Source of the DNA: Aurantibacter crassamenti
GTDB lineage: Bacteria > Bacteroidota > Bacteroidia > Flavobacteriales > Flavobacteriaceae
NCBI RefSeq assembly: GCF_016811105.1
Contig: NZ_JAFBGM010000002.1
Location: forward strand, 1,240,001-1,304,000
Direction: 5' to 3'
DNA length: 64,000 nt
Shown here piece after piece: positions 9,054 to 17,936 of this stretch (the first letter of the stretch is position 1; the number at the start of each line of letters is the position of its first letter). Made by a program: the position numbers and the translations under genes. Under the pieces are notes generated by a model, which did not search any database, was not told the origin of the DNA, and saw only the letters and a list, made by a program, of their open reading frames with translations.

Positions 9054-10397
9054 TTATTTTAATAAACTTAAAATATTTTGCTCCACTTCTTCACTATCCC
9101 ATTTTGATTCAATATCAGGCATTTGCATCACTTGCATCATAATTTTCTCTTGCGCATCGCCAATAGCTAAAGCTTCTACATAAGGTCTTTCAGAGAATGT
9201 CACTCTTGAATAAGCGGGTATCCATTTATCAGGATACTTTTTAGCAAACCGTTTTTCAATTTTCTTTTGTAGTAAAAACTTGGGGTTACTTGTTTTACTA
9301 CTCATTTCAATAAAATTGCGATAACTAAGTTCTGCAATAGCATCAGCATTTGGCTTACGAGCTTCTTGATAATTACTAAAAACGCTATTCCAATCATCAC
9401 CGTGCGTTAACATCATCTCGTTTAAGACCGAAATATCTTCAAAACCTGCATTCATACCTTGACCATAAAAAGGGACCACAGCATGCGCTGAATCACCTAC
9501 AAGAGCTATTTTATCCCAATACGTCCAAGGATAGCATTTCATAGTCACTAAAGCACTCGTTGGATTTTCAAAAAAATCATCAGCTAAATCTTCAATTACC
9601 TGCATCACGTTCGGGAAATATTCGGTAAAAAAGGTCTTTGCATCACTTTTGGTTTGAATGCTTTCAAAAGAAACCTCTCCTTCAAAAGGCATAAACAACG
9701 TACACGTAAAACTACCATCTAGGTTTGGCATAGCAATAAACATGAATCTACCTCTTGGCCAAATATGAAAAGAATTCTTATCGAGTTTATGCGTACCATC
9801 TGCGTTTGCCGGTATCGTTAATTCTTTGTAGCCAACGTCAATAAAATCTTGCGAATAATCAAATCGGCTTCTACGTTGCATTTTATGACGAACTCTTGAG
9901 AAAGCGCCATCACAACCAAATATAATATCATAATTATAGGTCTTCCACTCCCCTTTTTCGGTTTCACCAGTAAACAGTTTAGCTTCAGGAAGGTCTACAT
10001 CCCATACTTTTTCATTAAACTTAAATACAGCTCCAGCCTGTTCAGCAAGGTCTATCATTCTTCGGTTTAACACACCTCTAGAAATAGACCAAATAGCCTC
10101 ACCTTCTTTACCATATGGTTGAAAATACATTGGCTTACCAACAACATGCATTGCACGTTTATCTAAGGGAATCGCTATTTGTTTAATTTCATCTTCAAGG
10201 CCAACCTCACGCAAGGTTTTCCAACCTCTATTGCTCATTGCTAAATTAATTGAGCGCCCAGAAAATTCGATGGTTCTGATATCAGGCCTACGATCAAAAA
10301 CTGTAACCTGATGCCCTGCTTTTTTGAGATAAATAGCCAATAACGAACCCACTAGACCTGAGCCAATAATTGCAATATTCTTTGAAGTTTGGGTCAT
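9054..10397 (-). CDS. kmo: Kynurenine 3-monooxygenase
   Basis: FAD-dependent hydroxylase that converts L-kynurenine to 3-hydroxykynurenine, using NADPH and O2. The N-terminus has the dinucleotide fold IIGSGLVGSLLAIYL followed by an acidic/basic VFDRRPD turn. GCDGAFSRVR is the DG motif and GDSAHAVVPFYGQGMNAG is the FAD ribose-binding GD motif with the KMO-type extension. Length is 447 aa, typical for bacterial KMO; the tail past about 380 is the family's C-terminal part. Together with kynureninase at 14443-15714 it gives two consecutive steps of tryptophan breakdown through kynurenine. Tryptophan dioxygenase is not in the window. The two genes are about 4 kb apart and do not form one simple operon. 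Confidence 0.95.
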   Translation of the reverse strand: MTQTSKNIAIIGSGLVGSLLAIYLKKAGHQVTVFDRRPDIRTIEFSGRSINLAMSNRGWKTLREVGLEDEIKQIAIPLDKRAMHVVGKPMYFQPYGKEGEAIWSISRGVLNRRMIDLAEQAGAVFKFNEKVWDVDLPEAKLFTGETEKGEWKTYNYDIIFGCDGAFSRVRHKMQRRSRFDYSQDFIDVGYKELTIPANADGTHKLDKNSFHIWPRGRFMFIAMPNLDGSFTCTLFMPFEGEVSFESIQTKSDAKTFFTEYFPNVMQVIEDLADDFFENPTSALVTMKCYPWTYWDKIALVGDSAHAVVPFYGQGMNAGFEDISVLNEMMLTHGDDWNSVFSNYQEARKPNADAIAELSYRNFIEMSSKTSNPKFLLQKKIEKRFAKKYPDKWIPAYSRVTFSERPYVEALAIGDAQEKIMMQVMQMPDIESKWDSEEVEQNILSLLK

Positions 10398-10536
10398 TTT
10401 TTAATCAAATGTGGAAAATAAGTGAAGTAAAAGTAATGAATTTCTTCACGTCTACTTAACAGATTACTAACATCTGTTAGCGACATTTAAAACGTATATA
10501 CTAATGAACATTCCGCGAGAGCGCCTATATATATTC

Positions 10537-10575
10537 AAAAAAAAGTCCTTCACATATAAATTGCGAAGGACTTTT
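10537..10575 (-). terminator. Terminator after the clpP-like gene
   Basis: Inverted repeat AAAAGTCCTTC (10541-10551) with GAAGGACTTTT (10565-10575). Read on the minus strand it ends in a run of eight T, just past the clpP-like stop codon. Confidence 0.85.
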
Positions 10576-10595
10576 AGATTTATTAGGCATTTAAA

Positions 10596-11144
10596 TTATT
10601 CTAAGATACCGTCTACTATACCGTATTTAATCGATTCTTCTGCATTCATCCAGTAGTCACGATCAAAATCTTTAAGCACCTTTTCAAATTTCTGTCCGCA
10701 ATTATCGGCCAAAATTTGTGCGCTTAATTCTTTAGTTTTTATAATCTCTTGTGCTTGAATTTCAATATTTGAAGCTTGCCCTCTTGCACCACCGCTTGGC
10801 TGATGAATCATAACTTGTGCATGAGGCTGTATAAATCGTCTTCCTTTTTTACCTACAGAAAGTAAAATAGACCCCATTGAAGCAGCAAGACCAGAACAAA
10901 CTGTAGAAACCGGACTCTTCAATGATTTTATTGTATCGTACATTGCAAAGCCAGATGTTACATAACCACCAGGACTATTAATAATTAGCTGAATCTCTTT
11001 ATTATTCAACATATCAAGATAAAGCAGTCGATCAATCACATGTTTTGCAGAATCATCGTCAACCATTCCCCATAAAAAAACTTTACGTTCTTCTAAAAGC
11101 TTCTCTTCAATGGCTTGCTGTACTTTTCCTTTTTTTGTACTCAT
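10596..11144 (-). CDS. clpP: ClpP-like serine peptidase (possible second ClpP)
   Basis: A 182-aa S14 family peptidase subunit. The catalytic triad is visible: S89 in GLAASMGS, H114 in MIHQPSGG, and D159 in KDFDRD. The family GG motif is present as INSPGG. Differences from housekeeping ClpP include the short N-terminus, GLAASMG in place of GQAASMG, and an altered region before INSPGG where Clp ATPases usually dock. No clpX or tig gene is adjacent, whereas the housekeeping copy usually sits beside clpX. I therefore read this as a likely second paralogue that may form homo- or mixed rings; that is inference. It has its own -7 element (11165-11172) and terminator. Confidence 0.88.
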   Translation of the reverse strand: MSTKKGKVQQAIEEKLLEERKVFLWGMVDDDSAKHVIDRLLYLDMLNNKEIQLIINSPGGYVTSGFAMYDTIKSLKSPVSTVCSGLAASMGSILLSVGKKGRRFIQPHAQVMIHQPSGGARGQASNIEIQAQEIIKTKELSAQILADNCGQKFEKVLKDFDRDYWMNAEESIKYGIVDGILE

Positions 11145-11164
11145 ATTTATTTTTTGATAAGCAT

Positions 11165-11172
11165 CAAAATTA
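11165..11172 (-). promoter_or_regulatory. -7 element for the clpP-like gene
   Basis: On the minus strand this reads TAATTTTG (TAnnTTTG), about 20 bases upstream of the clpP-like ATG at 11144. The remainder of the 319-bp divergent region 11145-11463 is AT-rich and shows nothing else I can name, apart from the promoter at 11442. Confidence 0.55.
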
Positions 11173-11441
11173 CGTAAATAATCGATAGGTATAAAGAGGA
11201 GACTTTCAATCTATAAAAAAGAGTACAATTAGCCTGTTTATTTGCAATACATCTATAGTTTTAAAATGGTTTAACCTCGATTACGCCATTTTTTGAGTTA
11301 AATTAAAAGGTTTAAACACAAGGCATCTATTTAAATAATTCGAATAGCATTCTTTATTATTAAAATGCCCTATCAATTTAATTCACTAAAAATATAAGAC
11401 GTTCTCTATCAAGTTTTTATTCTTCATATAATCTAAATTCT

Positions 11442-11449
11442 TATTTTTG
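11442..11449 (+). promoter_or_regulatory. -7 element for the 216-aa secreted protein
   Basis: TATTTTTG matches TAnnTTTG, 14 bases ahead of the ATG at 11464. Confidence 0.5.
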
Positions 11450-11463
11450 AAAAAAACAGTGTC

Positions 11464-12114
11464 ATGCGAAAATTAGTTTCTTATTTTTTATTAGCAACAA
11501 TTGTACTTTATAGTCAAAACATAGTAGCTCAAGATCAAAACATTCTTGAAAAAGTTGCTAATGCACATGGATTTGAAAATTGGAGCAAGGTAAAAGAAAT
11601 CAAATTTACTTTTAATGTCGACAGTGATGGCACGCATTCTGAACGCACATGGGTCTGGTTAACTAAAACCAATGACGTAACGGCAACTATTGATGGTGAG
11701 ACATTAGACTACAATAGAGCTAGCATGGATAGCACAGCTTATAAAGTTAATGGACGTTTTATAAATGACAAATTTTGGTTATTAGCCCCTTTTCAACTGG
11801 TATGGGACCGCAATAACATTACACATAAACATACCGTAAAATCTACTGCCCCTATTGCAAAAAAACCGATGCAAAAATTAACTATTGTTTACGGTAATGA
11901 AGGAGGTTATACACCAGGTGATGCCTATGATTTCTATTTTGAGGATGACTATGTTATTAAAGAATGGGTATTTAGAAGAGCTAATCAACCTGAACCTTCT
12001 ATGATAACAACATTTGAAGACTATGAGAATATCAATGGATTGAAAATTGCAAAATCTCACAAAAAAGCAGATGCTGATTTCAATTTAAATTTCACTGGAC
12101 TTTCTGTAAACTAG
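11464..12114 (+). CDS. Secreted protein of unknown function (216 aa)
   Basis: Residues 1-22 are a Sec signal peptide ending near VAQD. The mature part is rich in aromatic residues and alternating polar/hydrophobic strands, suggesting a beta-rich periplasmic fold, perhaps like the lipoprotein-carrier (LolA-like) beta cup; this is only inference. Features seen include WVWLTKTND, PFQLVWDR and the segment GDAYDFYFEDDY. I do not recognise a specific function; it resembles small flavobacterial secreted proteins given DUF names. It is monocistronic, with its own promoter, and its last 4 bp overlap the convergent MFS gene. Confidence 0.75.
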   Translation: MRKLVSYFLLATIVLYSQNIVAQDQNILEKVANAHGFENWSKVKEIKFTFNVDSDGTHSERTWVWLTKTNDVTATIDGETLDYNRASMDSTAYKVNGRFINDKFWLLAPFQLVWDRNNITHKHTVKSTAPIAKKPMQKLTIVYGNEGGYTPGDAYDFYFEDDYVIKEWVFRRANQPEPSMITTFEDYENINGLKIAKSHKKADADFNLNFTGLSVN

Positions 12115-13262
12115 TGTGCTTTCTTTTTCCCGAGAATAAAAGTTGACAACAGTACTAAAACTGAACACCCCAAGAGCACCACAAAACTAAGTGTAAGCGA
12201 AGCGCTATCGGCTAAAAAACCTAATATCGGCGGAGCAGTTAAAAAACCTAAATATCCAGAACCAGCAATAAAGGCAACACCTTGTGAAGAATCAATACCT
12301 TTTACATTACCTCCGATTCTAAACAACTCTGGAATAATTACCGAGAAGCCTAAACCAATTAATCCGAAGCCTAAAATAGCTAAATACGTTTGTGTGCTTA
12401 ACACTGCGAAATAACCAACAATAGCAATACAAGATCCAAAAGCTACTATTTTAATAGAACCTATTTTTTGACTGATACTATCACCCAAAAATCGACCGGT
12501 AGTCATTGTAATTGAAAAAACTAAGAATCCTGCTCCCCATAATTTTTCTGGGGCAATGCTAACTTCTTTTAAATACAAACCACTCCAATCTACAATTGCA
12601 CCTTCACCACCCATTACCATGAATGAAACAAGCCCAATTACCAAAAGTGGTTTGAACAATTTTAAGCTAAAAGCCTCTTTTTCTACAGGTGCAGCTATTA
12701 TATGAACATACTTTTTATAAAACACAAAATTGACGATGAACACTAATGATATGGCAATAATCATGTGTAAAACTGGATTCCCTATCAAAGCAATCAAGAA
12801 AATTCCTAGTCCAGCCAGAACTCCCCCCAAACTAAAAAAACCGTGGGCTGCGGACATAAAATTTTGTTTGTCTTCTTTTTCTATTTCTGTCACCAATGTA
12901 TTCATAGCAATATCAACAAAACCATGAGTAGCACCAAAAACAAATAAGGCAGCCATTAAGGTATAGTAATTTGGTGCAAGCAGCGGCAAAACACCTGAAA
13001 AGCAAATTAAAAGAACTCCATACCAGGTAGCCTTACCTACTCCTATTTTATTAATGATTTTTGCTGCCACGGGAAAAATAGCAAATACACCTAAAGACAA
13101 AAAGAAAATAGCGATACCAAGTTCAGATTTGTCAATAGCTAGTTTTTCTTTCACCATTGGAATATAAATAGCCCACGTGCCGAATAGTATATTTAAGCTA
13201 GTAAAAACCCATGCAGGTGCAAAATACCGAGGATTTGAAAGTATAAGAAGAAGGGACTTCAT
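12111..13262 (-). CDS. MFS transporter
   Basis: A 383-aa major facilitator superfamily protein with about twelve hydrophobic segments. It is of the short sugar/drug-permease-like class without long loops. The substrate cannot be told from sequence. It may be co-transcribed with the metallo-hydrolase and kynureninase genes, which lie upstream on the same strand (47 bp to the next gene), so a link to kynurenine metabolites is possible but unsupported. Its stop codon overlaps the stop of the convergent secreted-protein gene. Confidence 0.9.
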   Translation of the reverse strand: MKSLLLILSNPRYFAPAWVFTSLNILFGTWAIYIPMVKEKLAIDKSELGIAIFFLSLGVFAIFPVAAKIINKIGVGKATWYGVLLICFSGVLPLLAPNYYTLMAALFVFGATHGFVDIAMNTLVTEIEKEDKQNFMSAAHGFFSLGGVLAGLGIFLIALIGNPVLHMIIAISLVFIVNFVFYKKYVHIIAAPVEKEAFSLKLFKPLLVIGLVSFMVMGGEGAIVDWSGLYLKEVSIAPEKLWGAGFLVFSITMTTGRFLGDSISQKIGSIKIVAFGSCIAIVGYFAVLSTQTYLAILGFGLIGLGFSVIIPELFRIGGNVKGIDSSQGVAFIAGSGYLGFLTAPPILGFLADSASLTLSFVVLLGCSVLVLLSTFILGKKKAH

Positions 13263-13308
13263 TTGAAATTGATTACGGTACGCTTAAAACAATTGATTTA
13301 AGTATAAA

Positions 13309-14427
13309 TCACTTTTTAATCCACCAACTTGAGGCTGGTATAGTTTCTCCTAAAACAATAGGTTCACCAATTTTTGGCGTTGCCAATTGTACATTTAACT
13401 CAGCAGCTTTTTTTGACACACGCTCAGCGGGCTCTTGCCATGGGTGGAGTCCTAATTTAAAGGCTCCCCAATGAATAGGCATTAATATTTCACTTTTAAG
13501 ATCTATACTTGCTTGTACTGTTTCTTCAGGCATCATATGAATTTCTGCCCATTGTTCATCATATTGACCACATTCGAGCATAGCAAAATCAAAAGGACCA
13601 TATTTATTCCCTATTTCAGAAAAACTGGCATCATAACCAGAATCGCCTCCAAAGAAAATATTATTAGTACTTCCTTTTATCACCCAAGAACACCACAAAG
13701 TACTAAATCGATCCGTTAGTCCCCTACCTGAAAAATGCCGTGCTGGAGTAGACACTAAAGTAATTCCAAAGAAGTCAACTTGCTGCCACCAATCCATTTC
13801 AGTGATTTTTTCAGCTGCAACACCCCATGACGTCAAATGCGCACCAAGACCTAACGGCACATAAAAATGAGCAACTTTAGAATCTAAATTTTTAATAGAA
13901 CCATAATCAAGATGATCGTAATGATCATGAGAAATTAAAACAGCATCAATATTTGGCAAATCATCTATTGCCATTGGTAAAGTATCATTAAATCGCTTTG
14001 ACCCCAGCATTGGGTGCGGAGAAGGCACAGATCCCAACATAGGATCCAAAAATATTTTTTTACCATCTATTTCTAAAAGTAATGCTGAATGCCCAAACCA
14101 AGTCAACCTAGTGAGTGAATCTGGTACATTTTTAAAATAATCTTTTGGTAATTTCTCAACAGGTATTGACCAATCTGGCACTTTATTACCATTAGTAAAA
14201 AAACCAAGCATAGCACCCCAATCTGTTTTTGTAGCTACGGCAGTTTCATATACATTTTGAAATTTACCACCCTTAAAATTTTCTGACTTTTCAATTATTT
14301 CTTTAACGGTCCCTTTACTTTTAGCACCAAATTCAGGTGAAGTATAAATAAATATAATTGCAACAAGCACCACAATACCAATAATTGTAGCAATAACAGA
14401 TAGTATCATTTTTAGAAATTTTTTCAT
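13309..14427 (-). CDS. MBL-fold metallo-hydrolase (NAPE-PLD/UlaG-like)
   Basis: A 372-aa metallo-beta-lactamase-fold hydrolase. The N-terminal 30 residues are a hydrophobic membrane anchor or signal. Metal-binding motifs are HDHYDHLD (the HxHxDH signature), a histidine in TPARHFSGRG, an aspartate in FFGGDSGYD, and a histidine in MPIHWGAF. FGHSALLLEIDGKKIFLDP is cut here only to note the family entry strand (FGHSALL, IFLDP). This architecture resembles phospholipase-D-like or lactonase-like MBL proteins, so the substrate may be a lipid or lactone. It lies 15 bp downstream of kynU, suggesting co-transcription. Confidence 0.88.
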   Translation of the reverse strand: MKKFLKMILSVIATIIGIVVLVAIIFIYTSPEFGAKSKGTVKEIIEKSENFKGGKFQNVYETAVATKTDWGAMLGFFTNGNKVPDWSIPVEKLPKDYFKNVPDSLTRLTWFGHSALLLEIDGKKIFLDPMLGSVPSPHPMLGSKRFNDTLPMAIDDLPNIDAVLISHDHYDHLDYGSIKNLDSKVAHFYVPLGLGAHLTSWGVAAEKITEMDWWQQVDFFGITLVSTPARHFSGRGLTDRFSTLWCSWVIKGSTNNIFFGGDSGYDASFSEIGNKYGPFDFAMLECGQYDEQWAEIHMMPEETVQASIDLKSEILMPIHWGAFKLGLHPWQEPAERVSKKAAELNVQLATPKIGEPIVLGETIPASSWWIKK

Positions 14428-14442
14428 TGAAATTTTATAAAC

Positions 14443-15714
14443 CTATTTTTCTGCAAGTATTCCGGCTTTTAGAATTTGCCCGAAACGATACATATCTTCA
14501 TACGAACAATAAAGTGGCACGGGTGCCAAACGGATAACATTAGGCTCTCGCCAATCAGGTATTACACCATTTTCCATTAAATAATTAAATAAGGTTTTAT
14601 CATGCCCATGAAGAAAAACAGATAGTTGACAACCTCTGTCATTAGGCGTAATAATTTCAAAAGAACCGTTTACCTCTTTGGCAATTTCTTGTAGAATAAA
14701 TTCTAAATATCCAGTAATTTTATTCCGCTTTTCTATTAAAGCAGGCATTCCTATTTCTGAAAACATTTCTAGCGAAGCTAAATAGGGCGCAAGTGACAAA
14801 ATTGGCGGATTACTCACTTGCCACGAATCAGCACTTTCTGTTGGTTCAAATTCAGGTTTCATTAAAAAACGTGTTTTCTTATTGGTACCCCACCAACCTT
14901 CAAATCGCGGAATATTTTTATCGCTTAAGTGCTTTTTATTCACGAAAATTCCTGATGCATTACCAGGCCCACTATTCATATATTTATAACTACACCAAGA
15001 GGCAAAATCAACATTCCACTCATTTAGTTTCAATTCAATATTACCAGCTGCATGTGCTAAATCCCAACCAACATTTGCACCAACAGCTTTACCAGCATTG
15101 GTTATACTTTTCATGTCAAAAACTTGACCATTGTAATAATTAACTCCACCTATTAAAACCAATGCTAATTCATCACCTACTTCATTAATCTTCTCAAGTA
15201 CATCTTCTGTATGCCAAATGTTTTCACCCTCTCGCTTTTTCACTTCTACTAGAACCTCATCAGGGTCAAGACCATGAAATTTCACCTGACTGTGCAACAT
15301 ATATTGATCAGATGGAAAGGCTTTTTCTTCACATATAATTTTGAATCGCTTTTTTGTAGGACGATAAAACGAGACCATTAAAAAATGTAAATTGACCGTC
15401 AAAGTATTCATGACACAAATCTCTTCAGGACTTGCCCCAACTATATTAGCTAGAGGCTCAGCAAGTCTTTCATGATAATCCCACCAAGGTTTTTCTGCAT
15501 GAAAATGACCTTCAACACCCAATTGTTGCCAGTCGGTCATAACTTCATCAATATATTTCCGAGTTCGCTTTGGTTGCAAACCAAGAGAGTTACCTGTAAA
15601 ATAAATCACATCTTTACCAGCAACTTGCGGAAAATGAAATTCATCACGGTATTTTGAAAGTGAATCTTGGGCATCAAGGCCACGAGCAAATTCTATAGAA
15701 TTTTGAAAAGTCAT
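14443..15714 (-). CDS. kynU: Kynureninase
   Basis: PLP-dependent hydrolase that cleaves L-kynurenine or 3-hydroxykynurenine to (3-hydroxy)anthranilate and alanine. The PLP lysine lies in SYKYMNSGPG. Other family motifs include FTGNSLGLQPK near the N-terminus, NTLTVNLHFLM, WDLAHAAGN (cofactor-ring aspartate) and the C-terminal EPNVIRLAPVPLY. At 423 aa it is full length. With kmo (9054-10397) it makes 3-hydroxyanthranilate, which feeds either quinolinate/NAD synthesis or catabolism; no downstream enzyme of either route is visible here. It heads a minus-strand group with the metallo-hydrolase and MFS genes. Confidence 0.96.
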   Translation of the reverse strand: MTFQNSIEFARGLDAQDSLSKYRDEFHFPQVAGKDVIYFTGNSLGLQPKRTRKYIDEVMTDWQQLGVEGHFHAEKPWWDYHERLAEPLANIVGASPEEICVMNTLTVNLHFLMVSFYRPTKKRFKIICEEKAFPSDQYMLHSQVKFHGLDPDEVLVEVKKREGENIWHTEDVLEKINEVGDELALVLIGGVNYYNGQVFDMKSITNAGKAVGANVGWDLAHAAGNIELKLNEWNVDFASWCSYKYMNSGPGNASGIFVNKKHLSDKNIPRFEGWWGTNKKTRFLMKPEFEPTESADSWQVSNPPILSLAPYLASLEMFSEIGMPALIEKRNKITGYLEFILQEIAKEVNGSFEIITPNDRGCQLSVFLHGHDKTLFNYLMENGVIPDWREPNVIRLAPVPLYCSYEDMYRFGQILKAGILAEK

Positions 15715-15767
15715 GTACTAAATTTGTGTAAAAATACGCATAATGGCATAGAAAATATCACCGTTTA

Positions 15768-16250
15768 TTAGTCCTCCAAACGCATTTCAATTATGTGTTT
15801 TTTAAATCCAACTTTTTCATAAGCCTTTATCGCATTTTCATTTTCTTCATAAACTGTAAGCCTGATTTCTTTTAAATTCTTTGCAATAGACCAAGCTTTT
15901 AAACCATCAATTATTTTTTTATTCACCCCTTTACCTCTACTTTCTGGCGCAGTAAACATAAAACCCAAATAAGCATACTTTTCAAAATTCAGATAAGCCT
16001 TTGCTGTTTTAATTTGCGCATAGCCCGAAGCAATCAACTCTCCTAAATATTCACCAACCAAAACTTCAGCATCCTCAGAAATAATCATTTCACGTAAATC
16101 ATAATAACTAATAGGATCTTCAGCTAAAGTTGGATCAAAAGGTCTTTCAAAGGCTATAACTCCTTGCTCAAAATTTAAAAGTGCAGGTAAGTCTGCTACT
16201 GTTGCTTTTCTTATTAAAACTTCTTCCATAACCACTAGTTCATTTTTCAA
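15768..16250 (-). CDS. GNAT family N-acetyltransferase
   Basis: A 160-aa acetyl-CoA-dependent acyltransferase. The acetyl-CoA-binding segment is visible as TAPESRGKGVNKKIIDGL (the R/QxxGxG/A loop), followed by the family's late strand and the AIKAYEKVGFKK helix. The substrate is unknown. The start could also be an internal ATG at 16229 (MEEVLIRKA), which would remove seven residues and fit the usual start of the domain. It is transcribed divergently from the O-methyltransferase gene. Confidence 0.88.
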   Translation of the reverse strand: MKNELVVMEEVLIRKATVADLPALLNFEQGVIAFERPFDPTLAEDPISYYDLREMIISEDAEVLVGEYLGELIASGYAQIKTAKAYLNFEKYAYLGFMFTAPESRGKGVNKKIIDGLKAWSIAKNLKEIRLTVYEENENAIKAYEKVGFKKHIIEMRLED

Positions 16251-16295
16251 ATTTCAAGGTAGTTTATAAATCTATATTTTTACAAAAATTTGCAG

Positions 16296-16937
16296 ATGCA
16301 TTTCTTATCACCTTTACTTGAAAATTACATACAAAATCATTCTGAGAATGAACCTAAACTTTTGCAAGAACTCACGCGCGAAACACATTTAAAAGTCATT
16401 CAGCCCAGAATGATAACTGGGCATTTTCAAGGCAGAGTTTTGAGTATGCTTTCAAAGATTATCAATGCAAAAAACATATTAGAAATAGGTACCTACACAG
16501 GCTATTCAGCACTTTGTTTAGCTGAAGGATTACAAGAGGACGGTACATTGCATACTATTGATGTAAACGAAGAATTGAATGAAATGCAACGTCGGTATTT
16601 TGACAAAAGCAATTATGGAAGTCAAATAATTCAACATACAGGCAATGCATTAGAGATAATACCAAAATTGGATTTGGTTTTTGATCTTGTTTTTATTGAT
16701 GCTGAAAAAAAAGATTATCCAAATTACTTAGAAGTTGTTTTAAAGAAAGTAAAAAAAGGAAGCATAATTTTATCTGACAATGTGTTGTGGTCAGGCAAGG
16801 TAGTTGAGCCATTAAACCCCAAAGACAAAGCGACAAAAATACTTCTAGATTACAATAAAAACCTAAAGGAAGACCCTCGTTTTGAAACAGTATTACTGCC
16901 AATTAGAGATGGCCTTACGGTATGTAGGGTGCTTTAA
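16296..16937 (+). CDS. SAM-dependent O-methyltransferase (class I, COMT-like)
   Basis: A 213-aa enzyme of the catechol/caffeoyl-CoA O-methyltransferase family. The SAM-binding motif is LEIGTYTGYSALCLAEGL, the metal/catalytic acid region is LVFIDAEKKDYPNYLE, and SDNVLWSGKV is the family motif around the metal-binding DN. It would methylate a small hydroxylated aromatic compound, but the substrate is not identified. I start it at ATG 16296 rather than an in-frame TTG at 16290. The 3' end overlaps the convergent PAP2 gene by 23 bp. Confidence 0.9.
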   Translation: MHFLSPLLENYIQNHSENEPKLLQELTRETHLKVIQPRMITGHFQGRVLSMLSKIINAKNILEIGTYTGYSALCLAEGLQEDGTLHTIDVNEELNEMQRRYFDKSNYGSQIIQHTGNALEIIPKLDLVFDLVFIDAEKKDYPNYLEVVLKKVKKGSIILSDNVLWSGKVVEPLNPKDKATKILLDYNKNLKEDPRFETVLLPIRDGLTVCRVL

Positions 16938-17475
16938 ATTTTTGATGCATTCTGTAAAATACAAATGCAAATAAGACACCAACTAGAGCACCAACTAAAA
17001 TATCACTTGGGTAATGCACACCGAGATAAATACGACTTGACGAAAAGAGTATTGGGTAAAGCCATACAAAATGTATGAATCTTGTTTTTTTTCGCAAAAA
17101 CAAAACGGCCAAAGTTGCTATACTAAAAGAAAAAGCTGCATGCCCAGAAAAGAAACTAAAATTAGAAGGTTCATGCACAATGCGAATCAATTGGTTGATA
17201 CTTTCATTATTATTAGGTCTTAGGCGCCCAACAAAATGCTTAGTCGTATAAATTGTAGGCTGTAAAATTACCAGCATTGATACATAAGAGAGAAGCATCC
17301 ATACCCCTTCTTTAAATGAGCTCTTCCAAAAAAGTAATGCTATGAGAATTAAATATAATGGAATCCACGGCGGGAATTTTGTTATGGTTTGCCAGAAAAC
17401 ATCATGCGAATCTGTACCAAGATTATTGAGAAATATGAAAATCTCTCGATCCCAATCGAGTAGTTTCTCTAGCAT
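16915..17475 (-). CDS. PAP2 family phosphatase
   Basis: A 186-aa integral membrane phosphatase with about five or six hydrophobic segments. The three PAP2 signature motifs are present: KHFVGRLRP, FSGHAAF, and SRIYLGVHYPSD. Likely substrates are lipid phosphates such as undecaprenyl diphosphate or phosphatidic acid, acting on the periplasmic face; the exact one is inferred. It sits 8 bp downstream of tatA and is probably co-transcribed with it. The last 23 bp overlap the convergent methyltransferase gene. Confidence 0.93.
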   Translation of the reverse strand: MLEKLLDWDREIFIFLNNLGTDSHDVFWQTITKFPPWIPLYLILIALLFWKSSFKEGVWMLLSYVSMLVILQPTIYTTKHFVGRLRPNNNESINQLIRIVHEPSNFSFFSGHAAFSFSIATLAVLFLRKKTRFIHFVWLYPILFSSSRIYLGVHYPSDILVGALVGVLFAFVFYRMHQKFKAPYIP

Positions 17476-17483
17476 AGTGAAGT

Positions 17484-17822
17484 TTACTTGCGTTTTATTG
17501 TACCCGTAACATCATCAACGCTTTTCTTAACGCCATCAAAGCCCTTTTTAAGGTCGTCAGAAATTCCCGAAGTTAAATTGTCTTTCACATCAGTGATATC
17601 TTTCTTGATATCACCAATAAAACTGGTATCAATACCTTGCTTATCGGCACTCTTTTGAATCTCTTGCTTAATATCTTCTGTAGCATCTTTAAGTTGACGC
17701 ATACCCTTGCCTAATCCCTTGGCAATACCAGGAATTTTATCAGCACCAAAAACCATTACCACAATAAACATGATAAAGAATATCTCGCCGCCACTTATGA
17801 ATAAAAAATGCATTAAAAACAT
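17484..17822 (-). CDS. tatA: Twin-arginine translocase subunit TatA/TatE-like
   Basis: Pore-forming subunit of the Tat pathway, which exports folded proteins. One N-terminal membrane segment leads into the conserved hinge FGADKIPGIAKGLGKGM, an amphipathic helix, and a long charged tail (Lys/Asp-rich) that is probably disordered or helical. I place the start at the ATG whose complement is 17820-17822 (112 aa), because a -7 element lies just upstream at 17828-17835. A further ATG at 17813 is also possible. A longer open frame to 17864 adds a second hydrophobic stretch that TatA proteins do not have. No tatC is visible nearby. Confidence 0.88.
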   Translation of the reverse strand: MFLMHFLFISGGEIFFIMFIVVMVFGADKIPGIAKGLGKGMRQLKDATEDIKQEIQKSADKQGIDTSFIGDIKKDITDVKDNLTSGISDDLKKGFDGVKKSVDDVTGTIKRK

Positions 17823-17827
17823 AGAGA

Positions 17828-17835
17828 CAAATATA
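17828..17835 (-). promoter_or_regulatory. -7 element for tatA
   Basis: The minus strand reads TATATTTG (TAnnTTTG). It is located inside the longer possible reading frame and five bases from the ATG at 17822, which decides against the longer start. Confidence 0.5.
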
Positions 17836-17936
17836 ATGAAGTTTAAATAGAAAAAACCTGTCAAACTCTCACCTTAACAAAAAAATTGTAGTGAAATAAA
17901 TCTAACAGGTTTCTCGAACGAAAAGGGAATTTAAAA

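Noticed and set aside
14793-15143. 116-aa plus-strand frame inside kynU
   Set aside because: It lies antisense within a clearly identified gene and its translation has no recognisable features.
17854-17912. AAACCTGT/ACAGGTTT pair as a terminator for the M1 peptidase gene
   Set aside because: The arms are only 8 bp and 43 bases apart. It is too weak to list as a terminator, although it echoes the stronger hairpin at 46351-46381.
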